Part shown: one piece after another, positions 45,175-53,680 of the stretch
Layout of the letters: the number at the start of each line of letters is the position of its first letter
Position numbering within the stretch: the stretch's first letter is position 1
NCBI RefSeq assembly: GCF_027533505.1
Contig: NZ_JAPZUB010000004.1
Location: 45,690 to 109,689 of the forward strand
Source of the DNA: Flavobacterium sp.
GTDB taxonomy: Bacteria > Bacteroidota > Bacteroidia > Flavobacteriales > Flavobacteriaceae
Reading direction: 5' to 3'
DNA length: 64,000 nucleotides
Position numbers and translations under genes: made by a program
The notes under the pieces: model-generated
Told to the model about the DNA's origin: nothing
Database searches by the model: none
The model's input: the letters and a program-made list of their open reading frames with translations, nothing else

Positions 45175-46368
45175 ATGAACATACACGAATATCAGGGGAA
45201 AGAGATTTTGGCAAAATACGGCGTTCGCGTACAGCGCGGTATCGTTGCAAACAATCCAGTAGAGGCGGTTGCCGCTGCCAAACAATTAACGGCCGATACC
45301 GGAACGTCCTGGTATGTGGTAAAAGCACAAATTCACGCTGGAGGCCGCGGAAAAGGAGGCGGTGTGAAATTGGCTAAAAATTTAGACCAAGTCACCGAAA
45401 TTTCCGAACAAATCATCGGCATGATGTTGGTTACGCCACAAACGCCACCGGAAGGAAAAAAAGTACATAAAGTCTTGATTGCTGAAGATGTATACTACCC
45501 TGGAGAAAGTGAAGTTTCTGAATTTTATATGTCGGTTTTGTTAAACCGCGGTACGGGACGTAACATGATTATGTATTCTACCGAAGGGGGGATGGATATT
45601 GAAGAAGTAGCCGAAAAAACGCCGCATTTGATTTTCACCGAAGAAATCGATCCCAACATAGGACTACAAGGGTTTCAAGCCCGTCGCATTGCCTTCAACT
45701 TAGGGTTGTCGGGTAACGCGTTTAAAGAAATGGTGAAATTCGTAGATTCATTGTACACGGCCTATGTTTACAGCGACGCCTCGTTGTTTGAAATTAACCC
45801 CGTTTTAAAAACTTCGGACAATAAAATCTTAGCGGTTGACGCCAAAGTAAACATCGATGATAACGCCTTGTACCGTCAAGCAGCCATTGCTGAAATGCGC
45901 GATATTCGTGAGGAAAATCCGATTGAAGTAGAGGCGAAAGAAGCGGGATTAAACTACGTGGATTTGGATGGAACCGTGGGGTGTATGGTGAACGGTGCTG
46001 GATTGGCGATGGCGACAATGGACTTGATCAAGTATGCCGGTTTTGAACCCGCAAACTTCTTGGACGTAGGAGGAACAGCCGATGCCAAACGTGTAGAAAC
46101 CGCTTTCCGTATTATCTTGAAAGATCCCAATGTAAAAGCAATCTTAATCAATATATTTGGTGGTATCGTTCGTTGTGACCGTGTGGCGCAAGGGGTAGTA
46201 GATGCCTACAAAAATATGGGTGACGATATCAAAGTGCCGATCATTGTGCGTCTACAAGGAACCAATGCGGAGGTAGCCAAAGAATTGATCGACAACTCTG
46301 GAATGCCTATTTTATCGGCTGTACAATTCCAAGAGGCTGCCGACCAAGTGAAAGCGGCTTTGTCGTAA
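45175..46368 (+). CDS. sucC: Succinate-CoA ligase, beta subunit
   Basis: SucC with SucD makes succinate, CoA and ATP from succinyl-CoA in the TCA cycle. The 397-residue product starts MNIHEYQGKEILAKYGV and has an ATP-grasp domain (VKAQIHAGGRGKGGGVKLA), NRGTGRNMIMYSTEGGMDIE, the metal-binding FEINPVLKT and a C-terminal CoA-ligase domain (NFLDVGGTADAKRVETAF, NIFGGIVRCDRVA). sucD is not adjacent, since a terminator follows directly; it must lie elsewhere. Confidence 0.97.
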   Translation: MNIHEYQGKEILAKYGVRVQRGIVANNPVEAVAAAKQLTADTGTSWYVVKAQIHAGGRGKGGGVKLAKNLDQVTEISEQIIGMMLVTPQTPPEGKKVHKVLIAEDVYYPGESEVSEFYMSVLLNRGTGRNMIMYSTEGGMDIEEVAEKTPHLIFTEEIDPNIGLQGFQARRIAFNLGLSGNAFKEMVKFVDSLYTAYVYSDASLFEINPVLKTSDNKILAVDAKVNIDDNALYRQAAIAEMRDIREENPIEVEAKEAGLNYVDLDGTVGCMVNGAGLAMATMDLIKYAGFEPANFLDVGGTADAKRVETAFRIILKDPNVKAILINIFGGIVRCDRVAQGVVDAYKNMGDDIKVPIIVRLQGTNAEVAKELIDNSGMPILSAVQFQEAADQVKAALS

Positions 46369-46388
46369 CGAAATATATACTATACATT

Positions 46389-46423
46389 AAATCCCGATGC
46401 TTCAAGGTATCGGGATTTTTTTT
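46389..46423 (+). terminator. Terminator after sucC
   Basis: AAATCCCGAT / ATCGGGATTT with a 10-nt loop and a T tract. Confidence 0.85.
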
Positions 46424-46439
46424 GACATCAAGGGTCAAT

Positions 46440-46600
46440 TTTTTTTAAGGGCACTCCCCCGAAGGGTAAAAACTACGCTTTTCAAGCTTGTTTTACGCCC
46501 TCGGGGTCAGGCTATCCGTTGCAAGTCCGTTGCCTCCGTAAACTGCGGCATCCGGGCTTTCCACTGCTATCCTTAGTGCGTTTTGCTCCATAAATAACGT
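46440..46600. repeat. Intergenic element with CCCTCGGGGTCAGGCTATCC
   Basis: The 306-nt gap between sucC and the DUF2892 gene holds no gene. It contains CCCCCGAAGGG (46447-46457), CCCTCGGGGTCAGGCTATCC (46499-46518) and CGGGCTTTCCACTGCTATCC (46553-46572). The second word has a relative at 37029. I recall similar CGGGCTATCC elements as common intergenic repeats in flavobacteria; this is memory, not measured. Confidence 0.4.
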
Positions 46601-46674
46601 TGACAACAAGAGCAATTTCTTTCGAATTCCAATCTTGATGGATTTGTTACGTCTTCACAAGCCATTTTATTCCG

Positions 46675-46875
46675 CTATTTTTTGGCAGTAGTAATGCCTA
46701 GTAACGGATATAGTGGACAAAAACGCACCAACGACGTTACGGTAAATACTCCTGCAAAGACCAATCCAAGGGTCCCTAACGTTCCTGAAATGATTCCTTG
46801 GCTGTAAAGCAATACTAAGGCAGCGGCAATGACTAGTCGAATCGCACGGTCTGCTAATCCCATATTTTTTTTCAT
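46675..46875 (-). CDS. DUF2892 small membrane protein (YgaP-like)
   Basis: The 66-residue product has two membrane helices, with MGLADRAIRLVIAAALVLLY at the N-terminus and a CPLYPLLGI motif at the C-terminus, the DUF2892 signature. In other bacteria the domain is a membrane tail on rhodanese (YgaP); here it is stand-alone. Function unknown. Confidence 0.88.
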   Translation of the reverse strand: MKKNMGLADRAIRLVIAAALVLLYSQGIISGTLGTLGLVFAGVFTVTSLVRFCPLYPLLGITTAKK

Positions 46876-46965
46876 CGGGTGTTGTTTTAAATGATTATCC
46901 CAAAGGTAGATGTCAAAAAAACAGCATAGCGTGACTTAGGTTACAAACTTTGATAAAAGAAAGGA

Positions 46966-47370
46966 TTACTTTTCTTTTTTCTTGCCGTTTTTATAGTTGA
47001 CTTTCTCCACAATAACAGGTTTGGCATTGAACTTTTTCACGGGTTTTTTTCCGTAGGACTTGGGAGCAGTTCCTTTTGGTTTATCACTTATTTCCTGCTT
47101 TGGTGGGGTCCTTTTGTGGGTGGCAATCACCTTCAGCGGATTCTTCGGCGCGTCTTTTGTACCTCGTAAGTGAATGATTAGTCCGTTTAAAAAATTGCGT
47201 AAAATTTGATCGCCACACTCCATAAACTTCGGATGTTCCGCATCACGGAAAAAGTTGCCTAATTCTCCTTTTGAAATGCGGAAATCCACCAATTCAAGTA
47301 TTTCTACAATTTGGTCATCGCGCAACTGCAAAGCCACACGGAGTTTTTTAAAAATATCGTTGTTATTCAT
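46966..47370 (-). CDS. DUF1456 family protein (YehS-like)
   Basis: The 134-residue protein has one DUF1456 repeat unit and a half: NNNDIFKKLRVALQLRDDQI, then GELGNFFRDAEHPKFMECGD and ILRNFLNGLI. The C-terminal 45 residues are a Lys/Pro-rich basic tail (for example KPVKKFNAK), probably disordered. E. coli YehS has two units, so this version is typical of Bacteroidetes rather than truncated. It is preceded on its 5' side by the 19-unit repeat array, which begins 6 nt from its start codon. Confidence 0.85.
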   Translation of the reverse strand: MNNNDIFKKLRVALQLRDDQIVEILELVDFRISKGELGNFFRDAEHPKFMECGDQILRNFLNGLIIHLRGTKDAPKNPLKVIATHKRTPPKQEISDKPKGTAPKSYGKKPVKKFNAKPVIVEKVNYKNGKKKEK

Positions 47371-47375
47371 TTTTT

Positions 47376-47508
47376 CAGTAATCAGTAATCAGTAATCAGT
47401 AATCAGTATTCAGTATACAGTGGTCAGTAATCAGTAATCAGTAATCAGTATTCAGTGGTCAGTATTCAGTATTCAGTAATCAGTAATCAGTAATCAGTAT
47501 TCAGTCAC
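47376..47508 (+). repeat. 19-unit tandem repeat with strict 7-bp period (CAGTNNN)
   Basis: CAGT occurs exactly every 7 nt from 47376 to 47502, 19 times without a slip. The three following bases vary: AAT in ten units, ATT in five, GGT in two, ATA and CAC once each. It fills the gap between the esterase gene and the DUF1456 gene, immediately before the DUF1456 start codon on the reverse strand. Confidence 0.97.
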
Positions 47509-47573
47509 TAATCACCCCCGAAGTCTCGGGACTAGTCACCCCCGAAGTTTCGGGACTAGTCACTAGTCACTAA
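47509..47573. repeat. TAGTCAC heptamers alternating with a CCCCGAAGTYTCGGGA hairpin word
   Basis: TAATCAC, then CCCCGAAGTCTCGGGAC, TAGTCAC, CCCCGAAGTTTCGGGAC, TAGTCAC, TAGTCAC. The heptamer unit is interrupted twice by a small palindromic word (CCCGA..TCGGG). The first 25 nt from 47510 recur inverted at 55967. Confidence 0.85.
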
Positions 47574-47575
47574 AT

Positions 47576-48385
47576 TCAGAACAGCCAAAGGTACGCTTTT
47601 TCAAACTGTTCCCGCCAGAGTTTTTCGTTGTGTTGTCCTCCTTCGATAATAGTGCTCACATTCTTTTTTTTACAGGAGCAACGGCGGCTATTGATCCATA
47701 ACTCAATTGCTTTCAGGTCTTTTACCATAGCGTCATCCCCTTCTTGGTCGCCGCACATCAAATAGATTCGGGCTTTGTAGTGGGATGTTTTCTCCAGAAG
47801 TTGCATTAAGGGTTCCCGATTAATCCAAAATGCTGGGGAGAAACACCCTACTTTTCCAAAAATGTTTGGATATTTTATCGAGGCATAAAACGCCATCAAT
47901 CCTCCCAACGAACTCCCAAAAATCGCCGTATGCTTAGCTTCGGGTTTGGTGCGGTAATGGTGATCCATATAGGGTTTCAAGGTTTCTACAATAAACGCTA
48001 AAAAGGCATCTCCTTTCCCGCCACCATATTTCGCATGTGGAAAAGGAGTGAGTTCTTCGATACGTTTGTCTCCCCCGTGATCGATACCGACTACGATAGC
48101 TGGATTTTTTTGTTGGTCCATAGTCTCATCAATACCCCACTCGCCAGCATACGCCGTTTTGATGTCAAACAGGTTTTGACCGTCGGGCATATAGATTACG
48201 GGATAGCGTCGCGTTGTTTGTGTGTAGTTTTTGGGGACGTAAATCCGAATGGTTTTGGAGGTTTCCAGTTGCGGAGCTTTCAACGTAATAACCTCTAGCT
48301 GAAGTGCTGCCGTAGAAGATTGGGCATAGCCTACACCTGAAATTACGCAGCATAAAATCCATAATCGTAGCAGTAGCGTTCTCAA
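47576..48385 (-). CDS. Secreted alpha/beta hydrolase, esterase D/enterochelin-esterase type
   Basis: The 269-residue product has a signal peptide (LWILCCVISGVGYAQ) and a putative-esterase domain: IRIYVPKNYTQTTRRYPVIY, MPDGQNLFD, the nucleophile elbow IFGSSLGGLMAFYA, MCGDQEGDD with an Asp candidate and GGQHNEKLWREQF with the catalytic His. Enterochelin esterase-like enzymes hydrolyse siderophore or polysaccharide esters; the substrate here is unknown. It is divergent from the TerB-like gene. Confidence 0.88.
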   Translation of the reverse strand: MRTLLLRLWILCCVISGVGYAQSSTAALQLEVITLKAPQLETSKTIRIYVPKNYTQTTRRYPVIYMPDGQNLFDIKTAYAGEWGIDETMDQQKNPAIVVGIDHGGDKRIEELTPFPHAKYGGGKGDAFLAFIVETLKPYMDHHYRTKPEAKHTAIFGSSLGGLMAFYASIKYPNIFGKVGCFSPAFWINREPLMQLLEKTSHYKARIYLMCGDQEGDDAMVKDLKAIELWINSRRCSCKKKNVSTIIEGGQHNEKLWREQFEKAYLWLF

Positions 48386-48426
48386 TTTTAAGAAAAATTT
48401 ATATTTTAGCTAAAAATACGGAAATC

Positions 48427-48828
48427 ATGAATACCGCCTCCGAGAAAATGAGTTTATTGGCCGATATGATCGCTTTTGCCATTGTCGATGGGGAATTGCA
48501 CGAACGTGAATATACGTTTTTGACAATAGTCGCCACGGAATTAGGGGTTTCTAAAGAAGATTTTCGACAATTGTTCCATGAAGAACACCGTTCAGAAATC
48601 ATTAAATCGGAGTTTGAACGCATTCAACAGTTTTACCGGTTGGCCTTGTTAATGCACTGCGATGGGGTGTTACACGAACGGGAACGTATCAAAATTCATG
48701 AAATTGGAATCAATATGGGCTTGAATCCACACGCCATAAAACGAGTATTAAAAGCAATGGAAGCGTCTCCCAACCGAATGATTGCTCCTGAATTTCTTTT
48801 GGAAGTATTTCAAGAACAACACAATTAA
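48427..48828 (+). CDS. TerB-like helical protein
   Basis: The 133-residue all-helical product has two EF-hand-like acidic repeats (IAFAIVDGELHEREYTF and LLMHCDGVLHERERIKI), characteristic of the TerB/DjlA-N family. TerB proteins bind metal and are associated with tellurite and stress responses. No other ter genes are near, so a wider stress role is more likely than tellurite resistance (inference). Confidence 0.8.
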   Translation: MNTASEKMSLLADMIAFAIVDGELHEREYTFLTIVATELGVSKEDFRQLFHEEHRSEIIKSEFERIQQFYRLALLMHCDGVLHERERIKIHEIGINMGLNPHAIKRVLKAMEASPNRMIAPEFLLEVFQEQHN

Positions 48829-48896
48829 TTATCGGTTGCTGTCCACCTCTTTGGGAGTGTTAAACCATTAATGTTTTATTCATTCCAATAGTTCCA

Positions 48897-48926
48897 TACA
48901 ACATCCTTCGGGTTGCTTTTTTTATT
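48897..48926 (+). terminator. Weak terminator with UUCG loop
   Basis: CAACATCC-TTCG-GGTTG followed by a seven-T tract; pairing needs a bulge. It is the only candidate after the TerB-like gene. Confidence 0.35.
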
Positions 48927-49359
48927 GGTAACCCATACTTTCATTCAACGGCAAGCCGCTTTTCATAAAATTACCTGTACCCCGCGCTACTTCACGGCCT
49001 TTGGCATCATACAATACAGCATCGCCGATGAACAAATTCCGAGATACAAATTGAACGGTCCCGATGGCTTTAATTGTTCCAGATTTTACGGGACGTAAAA
49101 TTTGGATGTGAAACGAAGTCGTGTAGATAAAACTATCGGTGATTTGCGAATTAACGGCAAAATACGCGGCGTCATCCAGTATTTTAAAATAGACCGAACC
49201 GTGGAGCGATTGCCCAGCATGAAAGTAATCGGGTCGAACAGTCATCGTGATTTCTGCGCGTCCTTCGGCAACTGTTAAATGCACATCAGGGTAGATTTGT
49301 TGGTTAATCGGACCCGAGTGGTACATTTGTTCTAATTTGCGGTAGTGGGATTCGTTCAT
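48922..49359 (-). CDS. PaaI-like hotdog thioesterase
   Basis: The 145-residue hotdog-fold protein has ITMTVRPDYFHAGQSLHG with the loop that precedes the helix, SVYFKILDDAAYFAVNS with an acidic catalytic candidate, and the strand IQILRPVKSGTIKAIGTV. PaaI-type enzymes hydrolyse acyl-CoA esters. The start lies 3 nt after the stop of the carboxypeptidase-regulatory-like gene at 49363, so they are probably co-transcribed. Confidence 0.85.
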   Translation of the reverse strand: MNESHYRKLEQMYHSGPINQQIYPDVHLTVAEGRAEITMTVRPDYFHAGQSLHGSVYFKILDDAAYFAVNSQITDSFIYTTSFHIQILRPVKSGTIKAIGTVQFVSRNLFIGDAVLYDAKGREVARGTGNFMKSGLPLNESMGYQ

Positions 49360-49362
49360 CTC

Positions 49363-50178
49363 TTATTCGGTTAATTCAATTCCCAAATTTAAGGAACGTG
49401 TAGGATACAATTTCCATTGGTTGTTGTAAAAACACCACGAGTCGTTTGCCGTGGTATCTTCCCAGAAAAAAATACCTGGCTCATAGAAAAAGGAGAGCTG
49501 TGTGGCATTTTTATCGTGCGAATAGTTTTTGTTTTCTTCAATTAATAAATGCTGTAAACCAACGAATAATCCTTCTTTAGGAACTTCAATAACCTGATCC
49601 GTAACATCCACAACGGTTTCTTTGTCTCCTTTTTTTAAATTACAAATTAGCGTTTCTGTATTGAGGAGTTCGCCCGGAGCACCATTAGCATTTACACTAT
49701 AAAAAATGAGCGCTATTTTTCGTTGATTTGAACTGGTGCGGGAATAGAAGGTGATGGATTTTAAAAATTTTAAAACAGCATCTCCTTTGACAAATTTGAC
49801 AACACATACCGATTGCGCATCGTATTGTACATAGAAGGCTTGGCCTTTCCGGCTGGCTTTGGCAACAACAGTTGGATTCGTGTTTTTAGGTTTGCGAATG
49901 ACAACTTCATCGAGTAGATACGGAACGGGTTTTAAATAGATAGGACTTTGATTGGAACGAATTACTTTTTCTTCGTAGCCAATGGCCGTTACTTTTAAAA
50001 GCTTATCATTTGCCATTGGGACTTCAAAAAAACCCAATGAATCGGTGTTACGAATTATTTGTTTTTCATTCCAAATGTTGGCATAGCTTACCGGTTGACG
50101 GGTAATAGAATCGAGCATTTGGAATTTAGTTTGACCAAAACTAGCATAGGCGAGTAAAAGGATACATAGGTTTTTCAT
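49363..50178 (-). CDS. Secreted protein with carboxypeptidase-regulatory-like domain
   Basis: The 271-residue product has a signal peptide (KNLCILLLAYASFGQ) and a CarboxypepD_reg-like domain (SITRQPVSYANIWNEKQ, TAIGYEEKVIR). The strand PVPYLLDEVVIRKPK resembles the linker that normally leads to a TonB plug, but no plug or barrel follows; the remaining 170 residues look like a soluble beta-rich domain. The family is a small Bacteroidetes one of unknown role. The chosen start (50178) lies 30 nt after the uvrB stop; an in-frame ATG at 50205 is less likely. Confidence 0.8.
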   Translation of the reverse strand: MKNLCILLLAYASFGQTKFQMLDSITRQPVSYANIWNEKQIIRNTDSLGFFEVPMANDKLLKVTAIGYEEKVIRSNQSPIYLKPVPYLLDEVVIRKPKNTNPTVVAKASRKGQAFYVQYDAQSVCVVKFVKGDAVLKFLKSITFYSRTSSNQRKIALIFYSVNANGAPGELLNTETLICNLKKGDKETVVDVTDQVIEVPKEGLFVGLQHLLIEENKNYSHDKNATQLSFFYEPGIFFWEDTTANDSWCFYNNQWKLYPTRSLNLGIELTE

Positions 50179-50207
50179 GAAAAAGTAACGGCAAGATTTC
50201 GCCAATA

Positions 50208-52208
50208 TTATACCTTCGCCAATTGGGTTTCCAACACTTTAATCGCATCCCGTAATTTTGCGGCTTGCATGAAATCCAATTCTTTAGCGGCTTTTTCCAT
50301 TTCTTTACGGGTGTCGCGAATCCGTTTTTCAATTTCCGATTTGGATAAGTATTCCGTTTGGGGTTCGGCGGCTTTTTGAATAACTTCTTCGTAATTGTAG
50401 GTGCCTCCCAATTGATTTTTCGTCAAGGGATTGCTTAATTTTTTATGGAGTGCTTGCGGGGTGATGTTATGTTTGGTGTTGTAATGCATTTGCTTCTCCC
50501 GACGGTAATTCGTTTCGTCAATCGTTTTTTGCATCGAAGCCGTGATTTTATCCGCATACATTATGGCTTTTCCATTCACATTCCGTGCAGCGCGACCCAC
50601 GGTTTGGGTTAGGGAACGGTGGCTGCGTAAAAAACCTTCTTTGTCCGCATCCAAAATGGCGACTAAGGAAACTTCGGGCAAGTCCAAGCCCTCTCGCAGT
50701 AAGTTCACCCCAATCAACACATCAAACAAGCCTTTGCGTAAATCTTGCATGATTTCCACGCGTTCCAAGGTGTCGACATCGCTGTGGATGTAGCGGCAAC
50801 GGATGGAGACTTTTGTCAAATACTTTGTCAATTCCTCCGCCATACGTTTGGTTAACGTCGTAACCAAGGTGCGTTCATCTATTTCACAACGCTGTTGAAT
50901 TTCTTCAATTAAGTCGTCGATTTGGTTGAGACTGGGACGAATTTCGATAATCGGATCCAACAATCCTGTGGGACGAATAATTTGTTCGACATAAACGCCT
51001 TCCGTTTTTTGTAATTCATAATCCGCAGGTGTCGCCGAAACATAAATCACTTGGTTTTGTAGGGCTTCAAATTCTTCAAATTTCAACGGTCGGTTGTCCA
51101 TAGCAGCGGGTAACCGAAAACCGTATTCGACCAAGTTTTCCTTACGACTGCGGTCGCCACCATACATAGCATGGACTTGTGAAATGGTCACGTGACTTTC
51201 ATCGACGACCATTAAATAATCTTCGGGGAAGTAATCCAGCAAGCAGAAGGGCCGCGTGCCGGGTTGACGGCGGTCCAAATAGCGGGAATAGTTTTCGATA
51301 CCCGAGCAATATCCCAATTCGCGAATCATTTCCAAATCGAAATTGGTGCGTTCTTCCAAACGTTTGGCTTCGAGATGCTTTCCAATTTCTTTAAAATAAT
51401 CGACCTGTTTCACCAAGTCTTGCTGAATGTCCCAAATGGCCGCTTCTAACACTTCGGGGGAGGTCACAAACATGTTCGCGGGATAGATGTTGAGTTTGTC
51501 GTAGCGCTCGATCACTTTCATGGACGCTCGATCGAAACATTCAATTTCCTCGATTTCATCCCCAAAAAAGTGAATCCGAAACGGGTCGTCGGCGTAGCTG
51601 GGAAAAATTTCAACCGTGTCGCCTTTGATGCGGAAAGTCCCGGGCGTAAACTCAGCTTCCGTTCGGGCGTACAAACTTTGCACTAACCGGTGCAGTAATT
51701 TGGTTCGGGAAATCGTTTGGTCGCGGTGAAGGGAAATCACGTTTTTTTGAAATTCAACAGGGTTACCAATACCGTACAAACAAGAAACGGAGGCTACGAC
51801 TAAGACATCCCGACGGCCTGAAAGTAGGGCAGATGTGGTGCTCAAACGCAGTTTTTCCAACTCCTCGTTGATGGATAAGTCTTTTTCAATATAAGTTCCC
51901 GTTACAGGAATATAGGCTTCGGGTTGGTAATAGTCGTAATACGAAACGAAATACTGTACCGAATTATTAGGGAAAAACTGCTTGAATTCCGAATGCAACT
52001 GCGCGGCCAACGTTTTATTATGCGCCAAAACCAAGGTAGGGCGTTGGATTTCCTGAATCACATTGGCCACGGTAAACGTTTTTCCCGAACCGGTGACGCC
52101 GAGTAGGGTTTGGTATTTTTCACCCGCTTCAATGCCTGCCGCCAGTTTGGTAATGGCTTGGGGTTGATCGCCGGTGGGTTGGTAATCGGAAATGACTTGG
52201 AATTTCAT
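50208..52208 (-). CDS. uvrB: UvrABC system protein B
   Basis: UvrB verifies DNA damage in nucleotide excision repair. The 666-residue helicase-like protein has Walker A GVTGSGKTFTVAN, the damage-probing beta-hairpin region YYDYYQPEAYIPVTGT, the DEAD-type motif VVDESHVTIS, helicase motif V/VI GLDLPEVSLVAILDADKEG and TVGRAARN, and the C-terminal UVR domain that binds UvrC (EMEKAAKELDFMQAAKLRDA). Length is standard. Confidence 0.98.
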   Translation of the reverse strand: MKFQVISDYQPTGDQPQAITKLAAGIEAGEKYQTLLGVTGSGKTFTVANVIQEIQRPTLVLAHNKTLAAQLHSEFKQFFPNNSVQYFVSYYDYYQPEAYIPVTGTYIEKDLSINEELEKLRLSTTSALLSGRRDVLVVASVSCLYGIGNPVEFQKNVISLHRDQTISRTKLLHRLVQSLYARTEAEFTPGTFRIKGDTVEIFPSYADDPFRIHFFGDEIEEIECFDRASMKVIERYDKLNIYPANMFVTSPEVLEAAIWDIQQDLVKQVDYFKEIGKHLEAKRLEERTNFDLEMIRELGYCSGIENYSRYLDRRQPGTRPFCLLDYFPEDYLMVVDESHVTISQVHAMYGGDRSRKENLVEYGFRLPAAMDNRPLKFEEFEALQNQVIYVSATPADYELQKTEGVYVEQIIRPTGLLDPIIEIRPSLNQIDDLIEEIQQRCEIDERTLVTTLTKRMAEELTKYLTKVSIRCRYIHSDVDTLERVEIMQDLRKGLFDVLIGVNLLREGLDLPEVSLVAILDADKEGFLRSHRSLTQTVGRAARNVNGKAIMYADKITASMQKTIDETNYRREKQMHYNTKHNITPQALHKKLSNPLTKNQLGGTYNYEEVIQKAAEPQTEYLSKSEIEKRIRDTRKEMEKAAKELDFMQAAKLRDAIKVLETQLAKV

Positions 52209-52310
52209 AGTGAAAGGGCAATTTTTACCTTGGGGGTGTGGCTACAAAAATAACGAATAATTCCGGTGAAATGGGGACGAGTTTTGGAAGGTTTTGAAAG
52301 GCAAGGTTGA

Positions 52311-52384
52311 TTTTAGCCCCGATTGAGGCTTTGTTGGAGCTCTTGACGCATTCGCGGAAAAGCGACTGCCGAAAGCGGGAGGAG
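52311..52384. repeat. Dispersed intergenic repeat, copy 3
   Basis: Begins TTTTAGCCCCGATTGA and ends CGAAAGCGGGAGGAG, with an internal GC-rich part (TTCGCGGAAAAGCG). Its ends match copy 2 at 44945-45062 (TTTAGCCCCGA and GAAAGCGGGA). Confidence 0.65.
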
Positions 52385-52416
52385 GGTTGTATAAAAATGG
52401 GGAATTGCTTGCTCCA

Positions 52417-52449
52417 AAAAAAACGCCACAGTGACAACGACTGTGGCGA
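52417..52449 (-). terminator. Terminator of the DUF3570 operon
   Basis: On the reverse strand CGCCACAGT / ACTGTGGCG, 7-nt loop, followed by eight T. It lies 19 nt after the DUF3570 stop. Confidence 0.9.
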
Positions 52450-52468
52450 AATTCTTGCTATGACAACG

Positions 52469-53668
52469 TTATTTGAACTGCAACGCTAGCGTGAGGATAT
52501 GCGAGGAAAGGCCGTTATCGCGTGTGTAGTATCCATAGCGTAGTTCGAAGGAATGAATGCGTTTGATGTTGAAAATTCCCCGATCGGTATCGGTCTTGTG
52601 GTAGGCGAGGCCGAACATGTGGCTGGAGAATTGCGACAGGTCGAAATCACTGGTGTAAAATTCGGTTCCTGGCGTGTGTTGAAAGATTTCTTTAAAATAC
52701 TTGGCTTGCGTTTGGGTGTAAAACCGGTAGGGAAAGGCCAATGATGAAAAGGCATTGATTTTGTACACGGGTTCGAAACTAAACGTATGCGATTGAATAT
52801 TCCACGAGTCGGAGTAGTAGCGGTAGAGCGAACGAAACACCCAATGATCGCCGAGGAAATAATTGGCCCGAATACCAATGGGGATTTTAAACCGCGTTTC
52901 CGGTAGTTTTTCAGAGGCGACTGCAAAATTGTTGAAGTACACCCGATTGAATTTGGTGCCGAGGAGTCCTTGTTGGTAGCCAATATCGGCCATGATGGAT
53001 AGTTGAAAAACTTTATTAACCACGTGCGAATAGACCAAGCCCAGGTTATAGGAATTTCGCGGCTTCGAGTCCAAATGATTCGCCTGATTGTCTGAAGGAT
53101 TGCCGCGGAGTTCGATAGGTAAAATAACCTTCCAGGTGTCGAGGAACACAGAGGCTTTGGCGGAGAACTCGCGGTTGTTGTCTTTGGAGTTTTTAATAAA
53201 TCCTACATTGGCGCCTGTGGAGATGTAATCGTACTCGGCGGAGGCGGATAATCCCGTGGTTACCGCATAGTTTTTCTCCTCGTTTTTATAGGTGTATTGT
53301 CCCGAAGGATACACGCGCATGTCTTGGTATGAGGCGGAAGTGACGGAATTGGGGTCAATTTTATCGGACGAGGCGGAGGTATAGGAATCCACGCCCAAGG
53401 CAAAATTGAATTGGTGGCTCCGTTGCGCTCGGCCTTTTTTGGTCAAGATAACTTCAAATTGCGTCGCGATATCGGTGAGTTTTTCGGTTCCTTTACCCCC
53501 TGTAACGGCTGAATTGTCGCCGGTTTGGGTGTAGTAACTGGAGATGAAATTAACCTCTTCGATTTTCAATTTTTGTTTTTTGTAGGTACTTGTCGAATCC
53601 GATTGCGCTTGGGCTTTCGGATGGAATAGTACGGCAAGTAATGCCGCGGTGATGATTCGTTTTTTCAT
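52469..53668 (-). CDS. DUF3570 family outer-membrane beta-barrel
   Basis: The 399-residue protein has a signal peptide ending in KAQAQ and a body of amphipathic strands with aromatic girdles, typical of a 14- to 16-stranded barrel. It includes the family-like NFISSYYTQTGDNSAVTGG, FNFALGVDSYTSASSDKID and QYTYKNEEKNYAVTTGLSAS, and ends with a terminal aromatic strand (LTLALQFK). DUF3570 has no established function. It is the last gene of the four-gene group with a thioredoxin-like protein, ApbE and DUF4266; it may export, import or hold the DUF4266 lipoprotein (inference). Confidence 0.88.
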   Translation of the reverse strand: MKKRIITAALLAVLFHPKAQAQSDSTSTYKKQKLKIEEVNFISSYYTQTGDNSAVTGGKGTEKLTDIATQFEVILTKKGRAQRSHQFNFALGVDSYTSASSDKIDPNSVTSASYQDMRVYPSGQYTYKNEEKNYAVTTGLSASAEYDYISTGANVGFIKNSKDNNREFSAKASVFLDTWKVILPIELRGNPSDNQANHLDSKPRNSYNLGLVYSHVVNKVFQLSIMADIGYQQGLLGTKFNRVYFNNFAVASEKLPETRFKIPIGIRANYFLGDHWVFRSLYRYYSDSWNIQSHTFSFEPVYKINAFSSLAFPYRFYTQTQAKYFKEIFQHTPGTEFYTSDFDLSQFSSHMFGLAYHKTDTDRGIFNIKRIHSFELRYGYYTRDNGLSSHILTLALQFK

Positions 53669-53680
53669 AAGTAAGGGGTC

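Noticed and set aside
44928..45377. 149-codon forward frame before and inside sucC
   Set aside because: It runs through the dispersed repeat and then out of frame into sucC.
47376..47573. CRISPR-like array
   Set aside because: The period is 7 nt with no spacers of 25-40 nt, repeat units are far too short, and no cas genes are in the window.
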